Shown here: positions 1 through 8,787 of the stretch, in pieces
How the letters are laid out: each line of letters begins with the position of its first letter
Position numbering within the stretch: position 1 is the first letter of the stretch
Assembly (NCBI GenBank): GCA_900540875.1
Contig: UQHT01000030.1
Span: 1 to 32,027 of the forward strand
DNA: 32,027 nt
Direction of reading: 5' to 3'
Source: an uncultured Collinsella sp.
Lineage (GTDB): Bacteria > Actinomycetota > Coriobacteriia > Coriobacteriales > Coriobacteriaceae
The notes under the pieces: generated by a model
What the model was told of the DNA's origin: nothing
The model's database searches: none
The model's input: the letters and a program-made list of their open reading frames with translations, nothing else
Program-made: the position numbers and the translations under genes

Positions 1-3
1 ACA

Positions 4-26
4 GGAGGCCACTTAATGTGGCCTCC
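4..26. terminator. GC-rich hairpin, probable end of an upstream gene
   Basis: A 9-bp perfect stem (GGAGGCCAC with GTGGCCTCC) closes a 5-nt loop. No clear T-run follows on either strand, so it is only a likely terminator of a gene lying left of the window. In Bacillus the gene before the RNase J / spoIIIE block is dapA, which fits but cannot be seen here. Confidence 0.5.
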
Positions 27-271
27 GTCGTGAGCAGGACTGTAGAGCAGGAAACTTCATCAGTGCCCGCCCCACGGGAAACCGGCGGGATAGACCGGTT
101 TGGATGGGGCTTTGATGCATGGGTGGTCTGTTGGTGGGCAAATGGGTATCATACTGGGGTTATTGCATCGACTCCGTGATGCATGTTTGTACGTTCCCGG
201 CGGTCGGTTTGCCAGAAGCGCCCCGTCGGTTGTTCCAGACCCGTTTCGAAGAAAGGAAACCACACTAACCT
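27..271 (+). other. leader/intergenic region before RNase J
   Basis: This stretch has no credible gene; short ORFs in it lack ribosome sites and family features. Small hairpins are visible, for example TGCATC pairing with GATGCA around 164-183. I could not place a convincing -35/-10 pair. A purine-rich ribosome site (GAAAGGAAA) at 251-259 serves the RNase J start at 272. Confidence 0.4.
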
Positions 272-1942
272 ATGGCAGCTAAAAAATCATCTCCCTTGAA
301 GATCATCCCGCTTGGCGGCCTTGACGGCATCGGCAAGAACATGACGGTCTTCGAGTGCGGCGACGACATGGTGCTCGTCGACGCTGGCCTCATGTTCCCG
401 GATGACTCCCAGCCCGGTATCGACCTGGTGCTTCCCGACTACACCTATGTTCTTGAGAACGAGGAGAAGCTCCGCGGCATCATCGTCACCCACGGCCACG
501 AGGACCACACCGGTTCGCTTCCGTATCTGCTGCAGGACCTCAACAATAAGGTGCCCATCTTCTCGAGCAAGCTGACGCTCGGCTTTATCGAGGGCAAGCT
601 CTCCGAGTTCCGCATCCGCGCACCCAAGTTCCGTGAGGTCAAGGGCGGCAGCCATGTCAACCTCGGCGGCATCTCGCTCGACTTCTTCTCGATGACGCAC
701 TCCATCCCCGGCGCTCTGGGCGTGTTCATTCGCACCAACCAGGGCACCGTTATGCACACCGGCGACTTTAAGCTCGACCAGACGCCCATCGACGGCGTCA
801 CGCCCGACTATGCCGCTATCAGCCGTTTTGCCAAGCAGGGCATCGACCTGCTGCTTTCCGACTCCACCAATGCCACGGTTCCCGGCTTTACCAAGTCCGA
901 GGCCGAGGTTGGTCCCAACCTGTTGCACGCCATCAAGAACGCCCCGGGTCGCGTGTTCGTCGCGTCGTTCTCGAGCCACATCCATCGTCTGCAGCAGATC
1001 TGCGATGCCGCCCGCAAGTGCGGCCGTAAGGTCGTTGTGACCGGTCGCTCCATGCTCACGAACACCCGCGTGGCGCGTGAGCTGGGCTACCTCAACATCG
1101 ATGACGCCGATATCATCGATGCCTTCGATATCGATAACCTGCCCGACGACAAGATCGTCGTCATGTGCACTGGTTCGCAGGGCGAGCCGCTGTCGGCCCT
1201 GTCCCGCATGGCCAATGGCGAGCACAAGACGCTCTCCATCCACGAGGGCGATACCGTTATCCTTTCGGCAACTCCCGTTCCTGGCAACGAGAAGGCCGTC
1301 CAGCAGGTCGTCAACAGCCTGGCCAAGCTCGGCTGCGACGTGTGGGATAAGAACCGCGCTCTCGTCCACGTCTCGGGTCACGGTAGCCAGGAGGAGCTCA
1401 AGCTCCTGATGGCCATGGCCAAGCCCACGTACTTTATGCCGGTTCACGGTGAGGCCGTGCATCTGCGCGCCCATGCGCAGCTGGCCCGCAAGATGGGCAT
1501 CAAGGACGATCATATCTTTATCCTCGATAACGGCGACACGCTCGAGATGCGCGGTGGTATCGTCAAGCGCGGTACGCCCGTCGAGTCCGGTGTCGTTTAC
1601 GTCGACGGCCTGCGTATCGGCGATACCGACCCCATCGTCCTGCGCGATCGCCAGAAGCTCGCCAACGACGGTATGGTCACGGCCGTTGCCATTGTCTCCC
1701 TCAAACACAAGAAGATCGAGGCCATCGAGTTCTCGGGCCGCGGCGTCTCGTTTGCCATCGACGACCAGTTCTCCGAGGATGCCTCCGCGTCCATTATGAA
1801 GACGATCGAGAAGGGTAAGTTTAGCTTTACCAGCAGCGGTTCCGATGCCATTCGCAAGGCCGTGCGCGATTCGCTCTCTAACTTTATCTGGAGCCGTACG
1901 CGCACCCGTCCGATGATCATCCCGGTCGTCATGGAGGTTTAG
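272..1942 (+). CDS. rnj: Ribonuclease J
   Basis: Metallo-beta-lactamase/beta-CASP ribonuclease of 556 aa, the usual RNase J length. The family has 5'-3' exonuclease and endonuclease activity in cytoplasmic mRNA turnover and rRNA processing. The N-terminal fold carries the zinc motif HGHEDH at residues 74-79 and later HTGDFKLD. The beta-CASP region contains the SGHGSQEEL segment, followed by the conserved PVHGE histidine, and a C-terminal domain completes the protein. The ATG is preceded at good spacing by GAAAGGAAA. It is followed after one base by the TTG start of ftsK, so the two are probably cotranscribed. RNase Y lies about 10 kb downstream, so two major degradosome nucleases are encoded in one window. 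Confidence 0.96.
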   Translation: MAAKKSSPLKIIPLGGLDGIGKNMTVFECGDDMVLVDAGLMFPDDSQPGIDLVLPDYTYVLENEEKLRGIIVTHGHEDHTGSLPYLLQDLNNKVPIFSSKLTLGFIEGKLSEFRIRAPKFREVKGGSHVNLGGISLDFFSMTHSIPGALGVFIRTNQGTVMHTGDFKLDQTPIDGVTPDYAAISRFAKQGIDLLLSDSTNATVPGFTKSEAEVGPNLLHAIKNAPGRVFVASFSSHIHRLQQICDAARKCGRKVVVTGRSMLTNTRVARELGYLNIDDADIIDAFDIDNLPDDKIVVMCTGSQGEPLSALSRMANGEHKTLSIHEGDTVILSATPVPGNEKAVQQVVNSLAKLGCDVWDKNRALVHVSGHGSQEELKLLMAMAKPTYFMPVHGEAVHLRAHAQLARKMGIKDDHIFILDNGDTLEMRGGIVKRGTPVESGVVYVDGLRIGDTDPIVLRDRQKLANDGMVTAVAIVSLKHKKIEAIEFSGRGVSFAIDDQFSEDASASIMKTIEKGKFSFTSSGSDAIRKAVRDSLSNFIWSRTRTRPMIIPVVMEV

Positions 1943-1943
1943 T

Positions 1944-4721
1944 TTGGCGCGCGGATCTGCAAAAAACGCCAAAGGCAATAAGGCCAATAACCAACCGGCA
2001 TCTGCTAAGGGTGCCGGTTCCCATCTGCGTGCCAATAAGGGCCACGAGTCCGAGTTTGATGAGTTTGAGCCCCTGGTCGAGCCTTCGGCCAATCGCGATA
2101 TCGCCGGTGTGGTCATCGCCGTTTTGGCGATCGCGTCCTTCATTGCCGTGATCTCTCCGGCAACAGCGCCCGTGACGGCTGCGGTTGCCGGTTTCTACCA
2201 CCTGGGCTTTGGTCTGGGCGCCTACGTGCTGCCGATCGTCATCTTGCTGTTTGCCGCCACGCTCTTTTTGGGTGAGGACTCGCCGCTCAACGTGCGCTCT
2301 GTTGCGGGCGGCGCCTTGGTCTTTATCGCCGTCGTCTCCATTCTTTCGCTGATGGTGCCGGGCACGAGCGATTCGTGCGACCTTATGTTTACGCCGCAGA
2401 ACCTTTCCGTGTCGGGCGGCTACATTGGCGCCTTTATCGCAAGTGCCTTGCAAAACGCCTTGGGTAAACCTATCGCCATGGTTGTCCTGCTGGGGCTTGT
2501 CGTCGTTGGTTTGGTCATTATCGGCTTTTCGGTGGGTGGCGTTTTGCGCTCCGCCCGTGACCGTGCGGCAGATTTTGCCGAACGCCGTCGTGCCGATGTC
2601 AACGCCAGCCCGTGGGGCGATGAAGAGGCCCTGTCTGTTCCCGGCGTCGCTCGTCCGCACCTGAGCATTCTGCGCCAGAAGGGGACTGACGCAGCGGTGA
2701 CCACGGTCATGGGTGGCGATGTCGACCCGGTTTTGGATGACGACGAGGACGATGACCCGTTTGTCGACGTATCCGAGTCGGTTGAAGCCGAGCGGGCCAA
2801 GACCACGCTGCTGCCGCGTCGCCATGTCAAGAAGGGCAAGGCTGCGCCTAAGCTCAATACGAGTGAGCCCGACCCGTCTTGGTCCGATAGCGAGATTGAG
2901 CTCACCGAGGGTGACGACGAGGACGACGAGGCTCCGCTCGAGACCGCCAAGACAACCTTGCTGCCGCGTCGCCACGCCAAGCGCGGGCAGGTCACTGGAC
3001 AGCTTTCGATGGAGGACGATCCGGACAAGGTTGACGAGTCCGAGCCGCCGTTTGCCGTGAACCCTGTTTCGGCCGCACCTCAGATTCCCGACTTCCTGAA
3101 GCATCCCAAGGTTGCCGATGCGCCTGCCACGAGTGCTATCGAATCGGCTGCGGCTCGTGATGGGGGAGTGGACGACGGCGCCGCAGATAACGAGGGCGAA
3201 GAGGAGGACGGCCTCAAGCTTCCGCCGCTCGAAATCCTGCATGCCAACCCGCAGTCGGCTTCCGCTGCGTCTTCGGACAAGGAGCTGGAGCAGACCGCTG
3301 AGTCACTGCAATCCACCTTGCTTGAGTTTGGCCGCAGTGCCCGCGTGGTCGGCTGGATCGCCGGCCCCACGGTGACGACCTTTAAGCTGCAGCCCGGTGA
3401 GGGCGAGCGTGTGAGCAAAATCTCGAGCCTCGAGGACGATATCGCGCTTTCGCTCGCTGCCCAGTCGGTGCGTATCTTTGCCCCGATCCCCGGCACCTCG
3501 CTCGTGGGCATCGAGATTCCCAACCGCAAGCGCCAGAACGTCAATCTGGGCGACGTGCTGCCCTATGTGAAGGGCGGTCCGCTCGAGCTCGCCATCGGCC
3601 GCGACGCCGAGGGCACGCCGGTTGTTGCCGACCTCGCCAAGATGCCTCACCTGTTGATTGCCGGTACGACCGGTTCTGGTAAGTCGGTGATGATCAACTC
3701 CATCATCACGACCTTGCTCATGCGCGCCCTTCCCGAGGACGTTCGCCTGATTATGGTCGACCCCAAGCGCGTTGAGCTTGCGGGCTATAACGGTCTTCCG
3801 CATCTCTATGTGCCCGTGGTGACCGAGCCCAAGCAGGCCGCGAGCGCTCTGCAATGGGCTGTGTCCGAGATGGAGCGTCGCCTGAAGGTCTTCGAGCGTC
3901 TCAACGTGCGTAAGATCTCGACCTACAACGAAAAGCAGGCCGCTGGCGAGTTTGAGCATTACGACAACCCGCCGCAAAAGATGCCCTACCTGGTCATTAT
4001 CATTGACGAGCTCTCTGACCTGATGATGGTCGCCGGTAAGGATGTCGAGGCCTCGATCGTGCGTATTGCACAGCTGGGCCGTGCCGCCGGTATTCACCTT
4101 ATCGTTGCCACGCAGCGCCCCAGCTCCAACGTGGTGACGGGCCTTATCAAGGCCAACATAACCAACCGCATCGCCTTTAACGTCGCCACGGGCATCGACT
4201 CGCGCGTCATCATCGACCAGATGGGTGCCGAGAAGCTCACCGGTTTGGGCGACATGCTGTTCTCCAAGGTCGACTGGGGCAAGCCCCGCCGTATCCAGGG
4301 CTGCTTTGTCTCGGACGACGAAATCAACGAGATTGTCGAGTTCGTCAAGTCGCAGAGTGAGCCAGACTACCACGAGGAGATCCTGTCTGCCGTGGCGCCC
4401 GCTTCCATGTCCATGGCGGGTGGCGGAGGCATTGTCCGCACCGGAGTAGCCGAGCCGCAAGACGATGATCCACTCATTTGGGAAGCCGCCCATATTGTGG
4501 TGGAATCGCAGCTTGGCTCCACATCTGGCCTGCAACGTCGTCTGAAGGTTGGCTATGCGCGTGCCGGGCGTATTATGGACATGCTGGAAGAAAAGGGTGT
4601 CGTCGGCCCGCCCGACGGTTCCAAGCCGCGCGAGGTCCTGTTGGACGAGGAGGGGCTTGCCGCGCTGGAATCTGTCGACGCCGAGATGGCACGTGAAGAT
4701 CGTGAGTTTGGAGGATTCTGA
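1944..4721 (+). CDS. ftsK: DNA translocase FtsK/SpoIIIE
   Basis: 925-aa ATP-driven DNA pump that moves chromosome DNA through the division septum. Several hydrophobic segments fill residues ~54-200. A long acidic, low-complexity linker spans ~205-450, and the RecA-like motor follows with Walker A GTTGSGKS at 574-581, the DPKRVELAGYN motif and Walker B IIIDELSD. A C-terminal winged-helix gamma domain (~850-910) would read KOPS/SRS-like polarity sites. The start is TTG, chosen because GGAGG at 1933-1937 precedes it well and it sits one base after the RNase J stop. The linker contains the segment AKTTLLPRRH twice (DNA ~2799-2828 and ~2947-2976), which is not part of the known motor. The stop overlaps the next start as TGATG. 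Confidence 0.95.
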   Translation: MARGSAKNAKGNKANNQPASAKGAGSHLRANKGHESEFDEFEPLVEPSANRDIAGVVIAVLAIASFIAVISPATAPVTAAVAGFYHLGFGLGAYVLPIVILLFAATLFLGEDSPLNVRSVAGGALVFIAVVSILSLMVPGTSDSCDLMFTPQNLSVSGGYIGAFIASALQNALGKPIAMVVLLGLVVVGLVIIGFSVGGVLRSARDRAADFAERRRADVNASPWGDEEALSVPGVARPHLSILRQKGTDAAVTTVMGGDVDPVLDDDEDDDPFVDVSESVEAERAKTTLLPRRHVKKGKAAPKLNTSEPDPSWSDSEIELTEGDDEDDEAPLETAKTTLLPRRHAKRGQVTGQLSMEDDPDKVDESEPPFAVNPVSAAPQIPDFLKHPKVADAPATSAIESAAARDGGVDDGAADNEGEEEDGLKLPPLEILHANPQSASAASSDKELEQTAESLQSTLLEFGRSARVVGWIAGPTVTTFKLQPGEGERVSKISSLEDDIALSLAAQSVRIFAPIPGTSLVGIEIPNRKRQNVNLGDVLPYVKGGPLELAIGRDAEGTPVVADLAKMPHLLIAGTTGSGKSVMINSIITTLLMRALPEDVRLIMVDPKRVELAGYNGLPHLYVPVVTEPKQAASALQWAVSEMERRLKVFERLNVRKISTYNEKQAAGEFEHYDNPPQKMPYLVIIIDELSDLMMVAGKDVEASIVRIAQLGRAAGIHLIVATQRPSSNVVTGLIKANITNRIAFNVATGIDSRVIIDQMGAEKLTGLGDMLFSKVDWGKPRRIQGCFVSDDEINEIVEFVKSQSEPDYHEEILSAVAPASMSMAGGGGIVRTGVAEPQDDDPLIWEAAHIVVESQLGSTSGLQRRLKVGYARAGRIMDMLEEKGVVGPPDGSKPREVLLDEEGLAALESVDAEMAREDREFGGF

Positions 4722-6232
4722 TGGCTGCACGCTTTGGTGACATGCTGCTCGAGCAGCGTCGCCGAATGGGCCTTTCCATTCAGCAGGTCGCCAACACCAT
4801 CAAAATCAGGCCGCAGATCATCGAGTTTTTCGAGACCGGTAACTTTGCTTCGATGCCGCCGCGCGGCTATGCGCAGGGCATGATTTCGAGCTATGCTCGT
4901 TTTTTGGGCCTCAATCCGCGCGAGGTCGTCAATGCCTACTTTGACGACCTGATGGCATACGAACGCGAGACGTCGCAGCAGGGGGGTCGTTTTCAGGACG
5001 CCGCCGGCTACGTCAATTCGCGTTCCTCTGTCGATAACGGGCGCTTCCTGATGGTTCAGGGTGGTCGCTCAACGCGTTATGGTCAGCGTCCGCAGCAGGC
5101 TGGCTATATTACCGAGACGGGGTCCAGTGAGGAAATCCGTTCTCAGCGCGATCGTTTCCGCAGCACGCCTATGCCCGACGATCGTGCGCTTCCCGCTGCC
5201 CGCGGTGTGGTGCGCGATCCCCGTGTCGGCTACGGAGATGGCGGCTATTCCGATCGTGGCTACCGTGGTGTCTCTGCCGGTCGTGCTCTCGGCGGCTATG
5301 CGGACGCCGATGCCACGCAGGTGACGCCGCGTCTTCGCTCTCAATCACAGCCGTATGGCCAGCGCTCTTCGGCTCCGCGTGCGGGCCAGCGTGGCTATCA
5401 AGGCCGCGGTGAACTTGCGCCCCGCTCGGGTCAGCGCAGCCTTCAGGGCCAGGGTGGCTATCGCGGCCGTTCCGACAGCAATCGTGGTCGTATGCCTCAG
5501 GGAGGCGGCCGCAGCAGTTCCAGTCGTGGACGCGGCGGTTCCCGTACTCCTCAAAACAACGGTCTCGATCCGCGTATCGTCTACGCCGGCATCGGTGCCG
5601 TGGCGTTGCTGCTGATCGTGCTCATCGTGGTACTTCTGCGCGGCTGCGCATCTTCGACGCCCGAGACCACGCCCGAGACGCCCACTGCTACCAAGACGAC
5701 GCCCAAGAAGTCTTCTAAGAAGACCGAAACGTTCGACGAGGATGAGGACACCGATGAGGCGACGGATGAGTCGACCGATTCGGACGCCACCAAGACGACG
5801 GCTAAAAAGGAAGAAAACGAGGTAACGAAGGTCAAGGTCTCCGTTGCCAAGGGAAAGACCGCCTGGATTGAGGTCAAGGTCGATGGCAAGTCGGTCTATG
5901 GCGCCCAGGCGACTGGCCCCTTTGAGCAGGAGTACACGCCTGAGTCCTCGATCGAGATCACCACGTCCAAGCCTTCCGATGTCACCGTTACCAAGAACGG
6001 CGAAAAGGTCCGTTACGATACCAAGACCTCGGGCGTGGCGCGTGTGACGATCACCGTTCCCAAGAAGGAGACGACTGGTTCCGAGAATGGTGAAAGTTCT
6101 GATGGTACCGACACCACCGATGGTACCGACACCACCGACGGCACCGATGCCCAGTCCACGGATGGCGCCGATACCGCAACTGACGGCCAGACGCCCACCG
6201 ATTCTACCGACTATTCGTACGATAGCTACTAA
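4721..6232 (+). CDS. RodZ-like membrane protein with N-terminal HTH and Arg/Gly-rich linker
   Basis: 503 aa. Residues ~1-85 form the cytoplasmic Xre-type helix-turn-helix of the RodZ family (HTH_25), which in rod-shaped bacteria binds MreB. Residues ~112-280 are very rich in Arg, Gly, Gln, Ser and Tyr, with many RG/GGR motifs. One transmembrane helix lies at ~287-309 (IVYAGIGAVALLLIVLIVVL). An acidic Thr/Lys-rich stalk follows, then a DUF4115-like beta domain (~368-450) outside the membrane and an Asp/Thr tail with an exact 18-bp repeat. The ATG overlaps the ftsK stop by one base and has GGAGG at 4710-4714. The position matches Bacillus rodZ (ymfM), between spoIIIE and pgsA. The RG-rich linker is not typical of RodZ, so a shape function is an inference. 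Confidence 0.85.
   Translation: MAARFGDMLLEQRRRMGLSIQQVANTIKIRPQIIEFFETGNFASMPPRGYAQGMISSYARFLGLNPREVVNAYFDDLMAYERETSQQGGRFQDAAGYVNSRSSVDNGRFLMVQGGRSTRYGQRPQQAGYITETGSSEEIRSQRDRFRSTPMPDDRALPAARGVVRDPRVGYGDGGYSDRGYRGVSAGRALGGYADADATQVTPRLRSQSQPYGQRSSAPRAGQRGYQGRGELAPRSGQRSLQGQGGYRGRSDSNRGRMPQGGGRSSSSRGRGGSRTPQNNGLDPRIVYAGIGAVALLLIVLIVVLLRGCASSTPETTPETPTATKTTPKKSSKKTETFDEDEDTDEATDESTDSDATKTTAKKEENEVTKVKVSVAKGKTAWIEVKVDGKSVYGAQATGPFEQEYTPESSIEITTSKPSDVTVTKNGEKVRYDTKTSGVARVTITVPKKETTGSENGESSDGTDTTDGTDTTDGTDAQSTDGADTATDGQTPTDSTDYSYDSY
6101..6148 (+). repeat. 18-bp tandem repeat inside the RodZ-like gene
   Basis: Two identical 18-bp units (6101-6118 and 6119-6136, starting GATGGTACCGACACC) are followed by a degenerate third start at 6137-6148. 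They encode the repeated DGTDTT near the C-terminus. The in-frame unit length makes copy-number variation between strains likely. Confidence 0.85.
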
Positions 6233-6258
6233 GCCGCTCGTACGCGAAAGGAAACATC

Positions 6259-6756
6259 ATGGCTAAAGATTCCAGCTTCGACGTCGTGTCCGAGGTCAAC
6301 ATGCAAGAGGTCGACAACGCCTTCCAGCAAACCACGCGCGAGATTTCCCAGCGCTATGACCTGAAGGATTCCGGCGCCACGATCGAGCTTTCGAAGGGCG
6401 ACAAGCTCTTTACGATCAACGCCCCGGCCGACTTTGTCTCCAAGCAGATTATCGAGGTGCTGAGCTCCAAGCTCATCAAGCGCGGCATCGACCTCAAGGC
6501 TGTCTCGTGGGATGCCCCGCAGGCGGCATCGGGCGGCACCGTGCGCGTGCTCGGCCATATCGTCGAGGGTATCGACCAGGCGACCGCCAAGAAGATCAAC
6601 AAGGACATCAAGGACCAAAAGCTCAAGGTCAAGGTGACTATCGAGGCCGACAAGCTGCGTGTTTCCTCTGCTTCGAAGGACGCGTTGCAGACCGTGATCC
6701 AGTTCCTGCGCGACCAGGACTACGGCCAGCCGCTGCAGTTCACCAACTACCGCTAA
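6259..6756 (+). CDS. yajQ: YajQ family nucleotide-binding protein
   Basis: 165 aa, full family length. It begins with the typical SSFDVVSEVNMQEVDNA and ends with PLQFTNYR, both hallmarks of YajQ/DUF520. The family folds as two ferredoxin-like domains; some members bind cyclic di-GMP and act with a transcription regulator, and others bind nucleic acid or nucleotides. The role here is not known. The ribosome site GAAAGGAAA is just before the ATG, 26 bases after the RodZ-like gene, and rimO follows 27 bases later, so it is likely part of the same transcript. Cyclic di-GMP binding should not be assumed. Confidence 0.93.
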   Translation: MAKDSSFDVVSEVNMQEVDNAFQQTTREISQRYDLKDSGATIELSKGDKLFTINAPADFVSKQIIEVLSSKLIKRGIDLKAVSWDAPQAASGGTVRVLGHIVEGIDQATAKKINKDIKDQKLKVKVTIEADKLRVSSASKDALQTVIQFLRDQDYGQPLQFTNYR

Positions 6757-6783
6757 TATCATTCGAAAGGACTGCTCTTCAAC

Positions 6784-8133
6784 ATGGATACACCGTTGGG
6801 CTCCGTGCTCTACATCACCCTCGGGTGCGCTAAGAACGAGGTTGACACCGACCGCATGCGTTCTCTTTTGACCGCCGCGGGCTACGAGGAGGCATTCGAC
6901 CCACAGGATGCCGATATCGCCATCGTCAATACATGCTCGTTCCTCGCCTCCGCAACGTCCGAGAGCATCGAGACCACGCTCGAGCTCGCCAACGAGGTTC
7001 AGGACGGCGTTCGTTCTTGCCCCATCGTCATGTGCGGCTGTGTGCCGTCGCGCTATGGCGACGATCTGCCCGATGAGCTGCCCGAGGTCGCTGCCTTTGT
7101 GAAGGCCGACGAGGAGGATGGCATCGTGGCGGTCATCGATGGCGTGCTGGGCGTCGAGCGCGAGATTGCCGCCTATATTCCGCAGGTCAAGCGCACCGTC
7201 GAGGGCGCTGTCGCCTACGTCAAGATCTCCGATGGCTGCAACCGCTTCTGTAGCTTCTGCATGATCCCGTATATCCGCGGTCGTTATCACTCGCGCAATG
7301 CCGAGAGCATTATTTCCGAGGTGCGCGACTTGGTTGCCGGTGGCGTGCGAGAGATCGTGCTGATCGGCCAGGACACGGGCATCTGGGGCACCGACTTTGC
7401 GGATGGTGACGTCGCCGAGGGCTCGCCGCGCAATCTGGCGCAGCTGCTGCGCGCCGTAGCCGAGGCCGTGCGTCCGCAGAACGTCTGGGTCCGTGTTCTC
7501 TACCTGCAGCCTGAGGGCATGTCCGACGAGCTTATCGAGACGATTCGCGATACCCCCGAGGTGCTGCCCTATATCGATATCCCCGTGCAGCACTGCGACG
7601 CGCGCATCCTCAAGGCTATGCGCCGTTCTGGTTCGCGCCAGGAGCTCGAGGACCTGTTCCGCGATCTGCGTGAGCGCATCCCCGGCATCGTGATCCGTTC
7701 CACGGCCATGGTCGGCTTCCCGACCGAGACCGACGACGAGTTCCGCGACCTTATCGACTTTATGGACACCGTCGGCTTTGACTACACGAGCGTCTTTGCC
7801 TACTCGCAGGAGGAGGGCAGCCTGGCCGCCAAGATGGAGGGCCAGGTCGACGAAGAGGTCAAGCTCGAGCGCGCCCAGGAGGCCATGGACCTGGCCGAGT
7901 CGCTCGGTTTTGCTGCAACTGCCGCACATGTGGGCGAGCGCGCCCAGGTGATTGTCGACGGTATCGAAGAGACCGAGGACGGCGCCGAGCTGATCGGACA
8001 TGCCTGGTTCCAGGCGCCTGATTCCGATGGCGCGGTGCATCTGGATGCCAGCGAGGCATCTGTGGGCGATATTCTGACGGTCGAGTTTACCGATAGCTTC
8101 TGCTATGAGCTTATCGGCCATGTTGTGGAGTAG
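6784..8133 (+). CDS. rimO: Ribosomal protein S12 methylthiotransferase RimO
   Basis: 449-aa radical SAM methylthiotransferase that adds a methylthio group to an aspartate of ribosomal protein S12. The N-terminal UPF0004 domain starts with ITLGCAKNEVDTDRM, with the first cluster Cys at residue 15. Cysteines in NTCSF and CGC complete that cluster. The radical SAM cluster motif is DGCNRFCSFC (~149-158). A C-terminal TRAM-like segment ends with TDSFCYELIGHVVE. LGCAKNEVD, rather than the FGCQMN of MiaB, separates it from its paralog at 14767. The stop TAG is followed after nine bases by the GTG of pgsA. Confidence 0.94.
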   Translation: MDTPLGSVLYITLGCAKNEVDTDRMRSLLTAAGYEEAFDPQDADIAIVNTCSFLASATSESIETTLELANEVQDGVRSCPIVMCGCVPSRYGDDLPDELPEVAAFVKADEEDGIVAVIDGVLGVEREIAAYIPQVKRTVEGAVAYVKISDGCNRFCSFCMIPYIRGRYHSRNAESIISEVRDLVAGGVREIVLIGQDTGIWGTDFADGDVAEGSPRNLAQLLRAVAEAVRPQNVWVRVLYLQPEGMSDELIETIRDTPEVLPYIDIPVQHCDARILKAMRRSGSRQELEDLFRDLRERIPGIVIRSTAMVGFPTETDDEFRDLIDFMDTVGFDYTSVFAYSQEEGSLAAKMEGQVDEEVKLERAQEAMDLAESLGFAATAAHVGERAQVIVDGIEETEDGAELIGHAWFQAPDSDGAVHLDASEASVGDILTVEFTDSFCYELIGHVVE

Positions 8134-8142
8134 GAGAGCGTC

Positions 8143-8781
8143 GTGGCAAACGAGAGCAATAAGGAACTGACGAGTGTTTGGACGCCCGCCAACATCGTGA
8201 CGTGCGTTCGCATCGTCTTTATCCCGGTGTTCATGATTGTGTCGGCGCTTTCTCACACGAGTGTTGCCGGTACAGATTGGAGCACCTTCGACGGCCCGCT
8301 CGCCGCCGCTGCCTTCATTCTGTACGTCATCCTGTCGTGCACCGATAAGGTTGACGGCTACCTGGCGCGCTCGCGCAACGAGATTACCGACTTCGGTAAA
8401 TTCTTGGACCCCATCGCCGACAAGCTGCTCGTATTCTCGGCCCTGCTGCTATTCTTGGACTTTGGTGCCGTGTCGGTTTGGTCCGTGTTCATCATCTTGT
8501 TCCGCGAGCTGCTGGTAAGCGCCCTGCGCATGGTTGCGAGTGCCGCCGGCGTGGTCGTTGCCGCCGATAAGCTTGGCAAGTACAAGACGGCGACCACGAT
8601 GGTCTCCATCTGCGGTTACCTGTGCGTCTTTGCGATGGCCGGCTTGCACCTTGGCCCGCTGGCGCTGACGCTCGGCATCTACTCGGTGTCGCGCTTCCTG
8701 TACGCCGTTGCCGTTGTCCTGACCGTTATCTCGGGCGCCCAGTACTTCTGGAACTGCCGCAAGATCGTCTTTTCGGTCTAG
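8143..8781 (+). CDS. pgsA: CDP-diacylglycerol--glycerol-3-phosphate 3-phosphatidyltransferase
   Basis: 212-aa integral membrane enzyme making phosphatidylglycerol phosphate from CDP-diacylglycerol and glycerol-3-phosphate. The CDP-alcohol phosphotransferase signature is complete: D-x2-DG-x2-AR-x8-G-x3-D-x3-D within residues ~67-90 (DKVDGYLAR ... GKFLDPIADK). Several hydrophobic helices surround it. The start is GTG, with GGAG overlapping the rimO stop. Placement next to cinA and recA matches the canonical Gram-positive pgsA, so I assign this copy rather than the paralog at 29055-29759. Confidence 0.92.
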   Translation: MANESNKELTSVWTPANIVTCVRIVFIPVFMIVSALSHTSVAGTDWSTFDGPLAAAAFILYVILSCTDKVDGYLARSRNEITDFGKFLDPIADKLLVFSALLLFLDFGAVSVWSVFIILFRELLVSALRMVASAAGVVVAADKLGKYKTATTMVSICGYLCVFAMAGLHLGPLALTLGIYSVSRFLYAVAVVLTVISGAQYFWNCRKIVFSV

Positions 8782-8787
8782 GTTCTG

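Noticed and set aside
287..2143. 618-codon open frame on the minus strand opposite RNase J
   Set aside because: It mirrors a real gene in GC-rich, codon-biased DNA, is low-complexity and matches no family.
3303..4730. 475-codon open frame opposite ftsK
   Set aside because: Its translation is His/Gly/Leu/Asp-rich and featureless, as expected for antisense to the motor domain.
6229..8256. 675-codon open frame on the minus strand opposite yajQ and rimO
   Set aside because: Same shadow effect; both plus-strand genes have complete catalytic motifs and ribosome sites.
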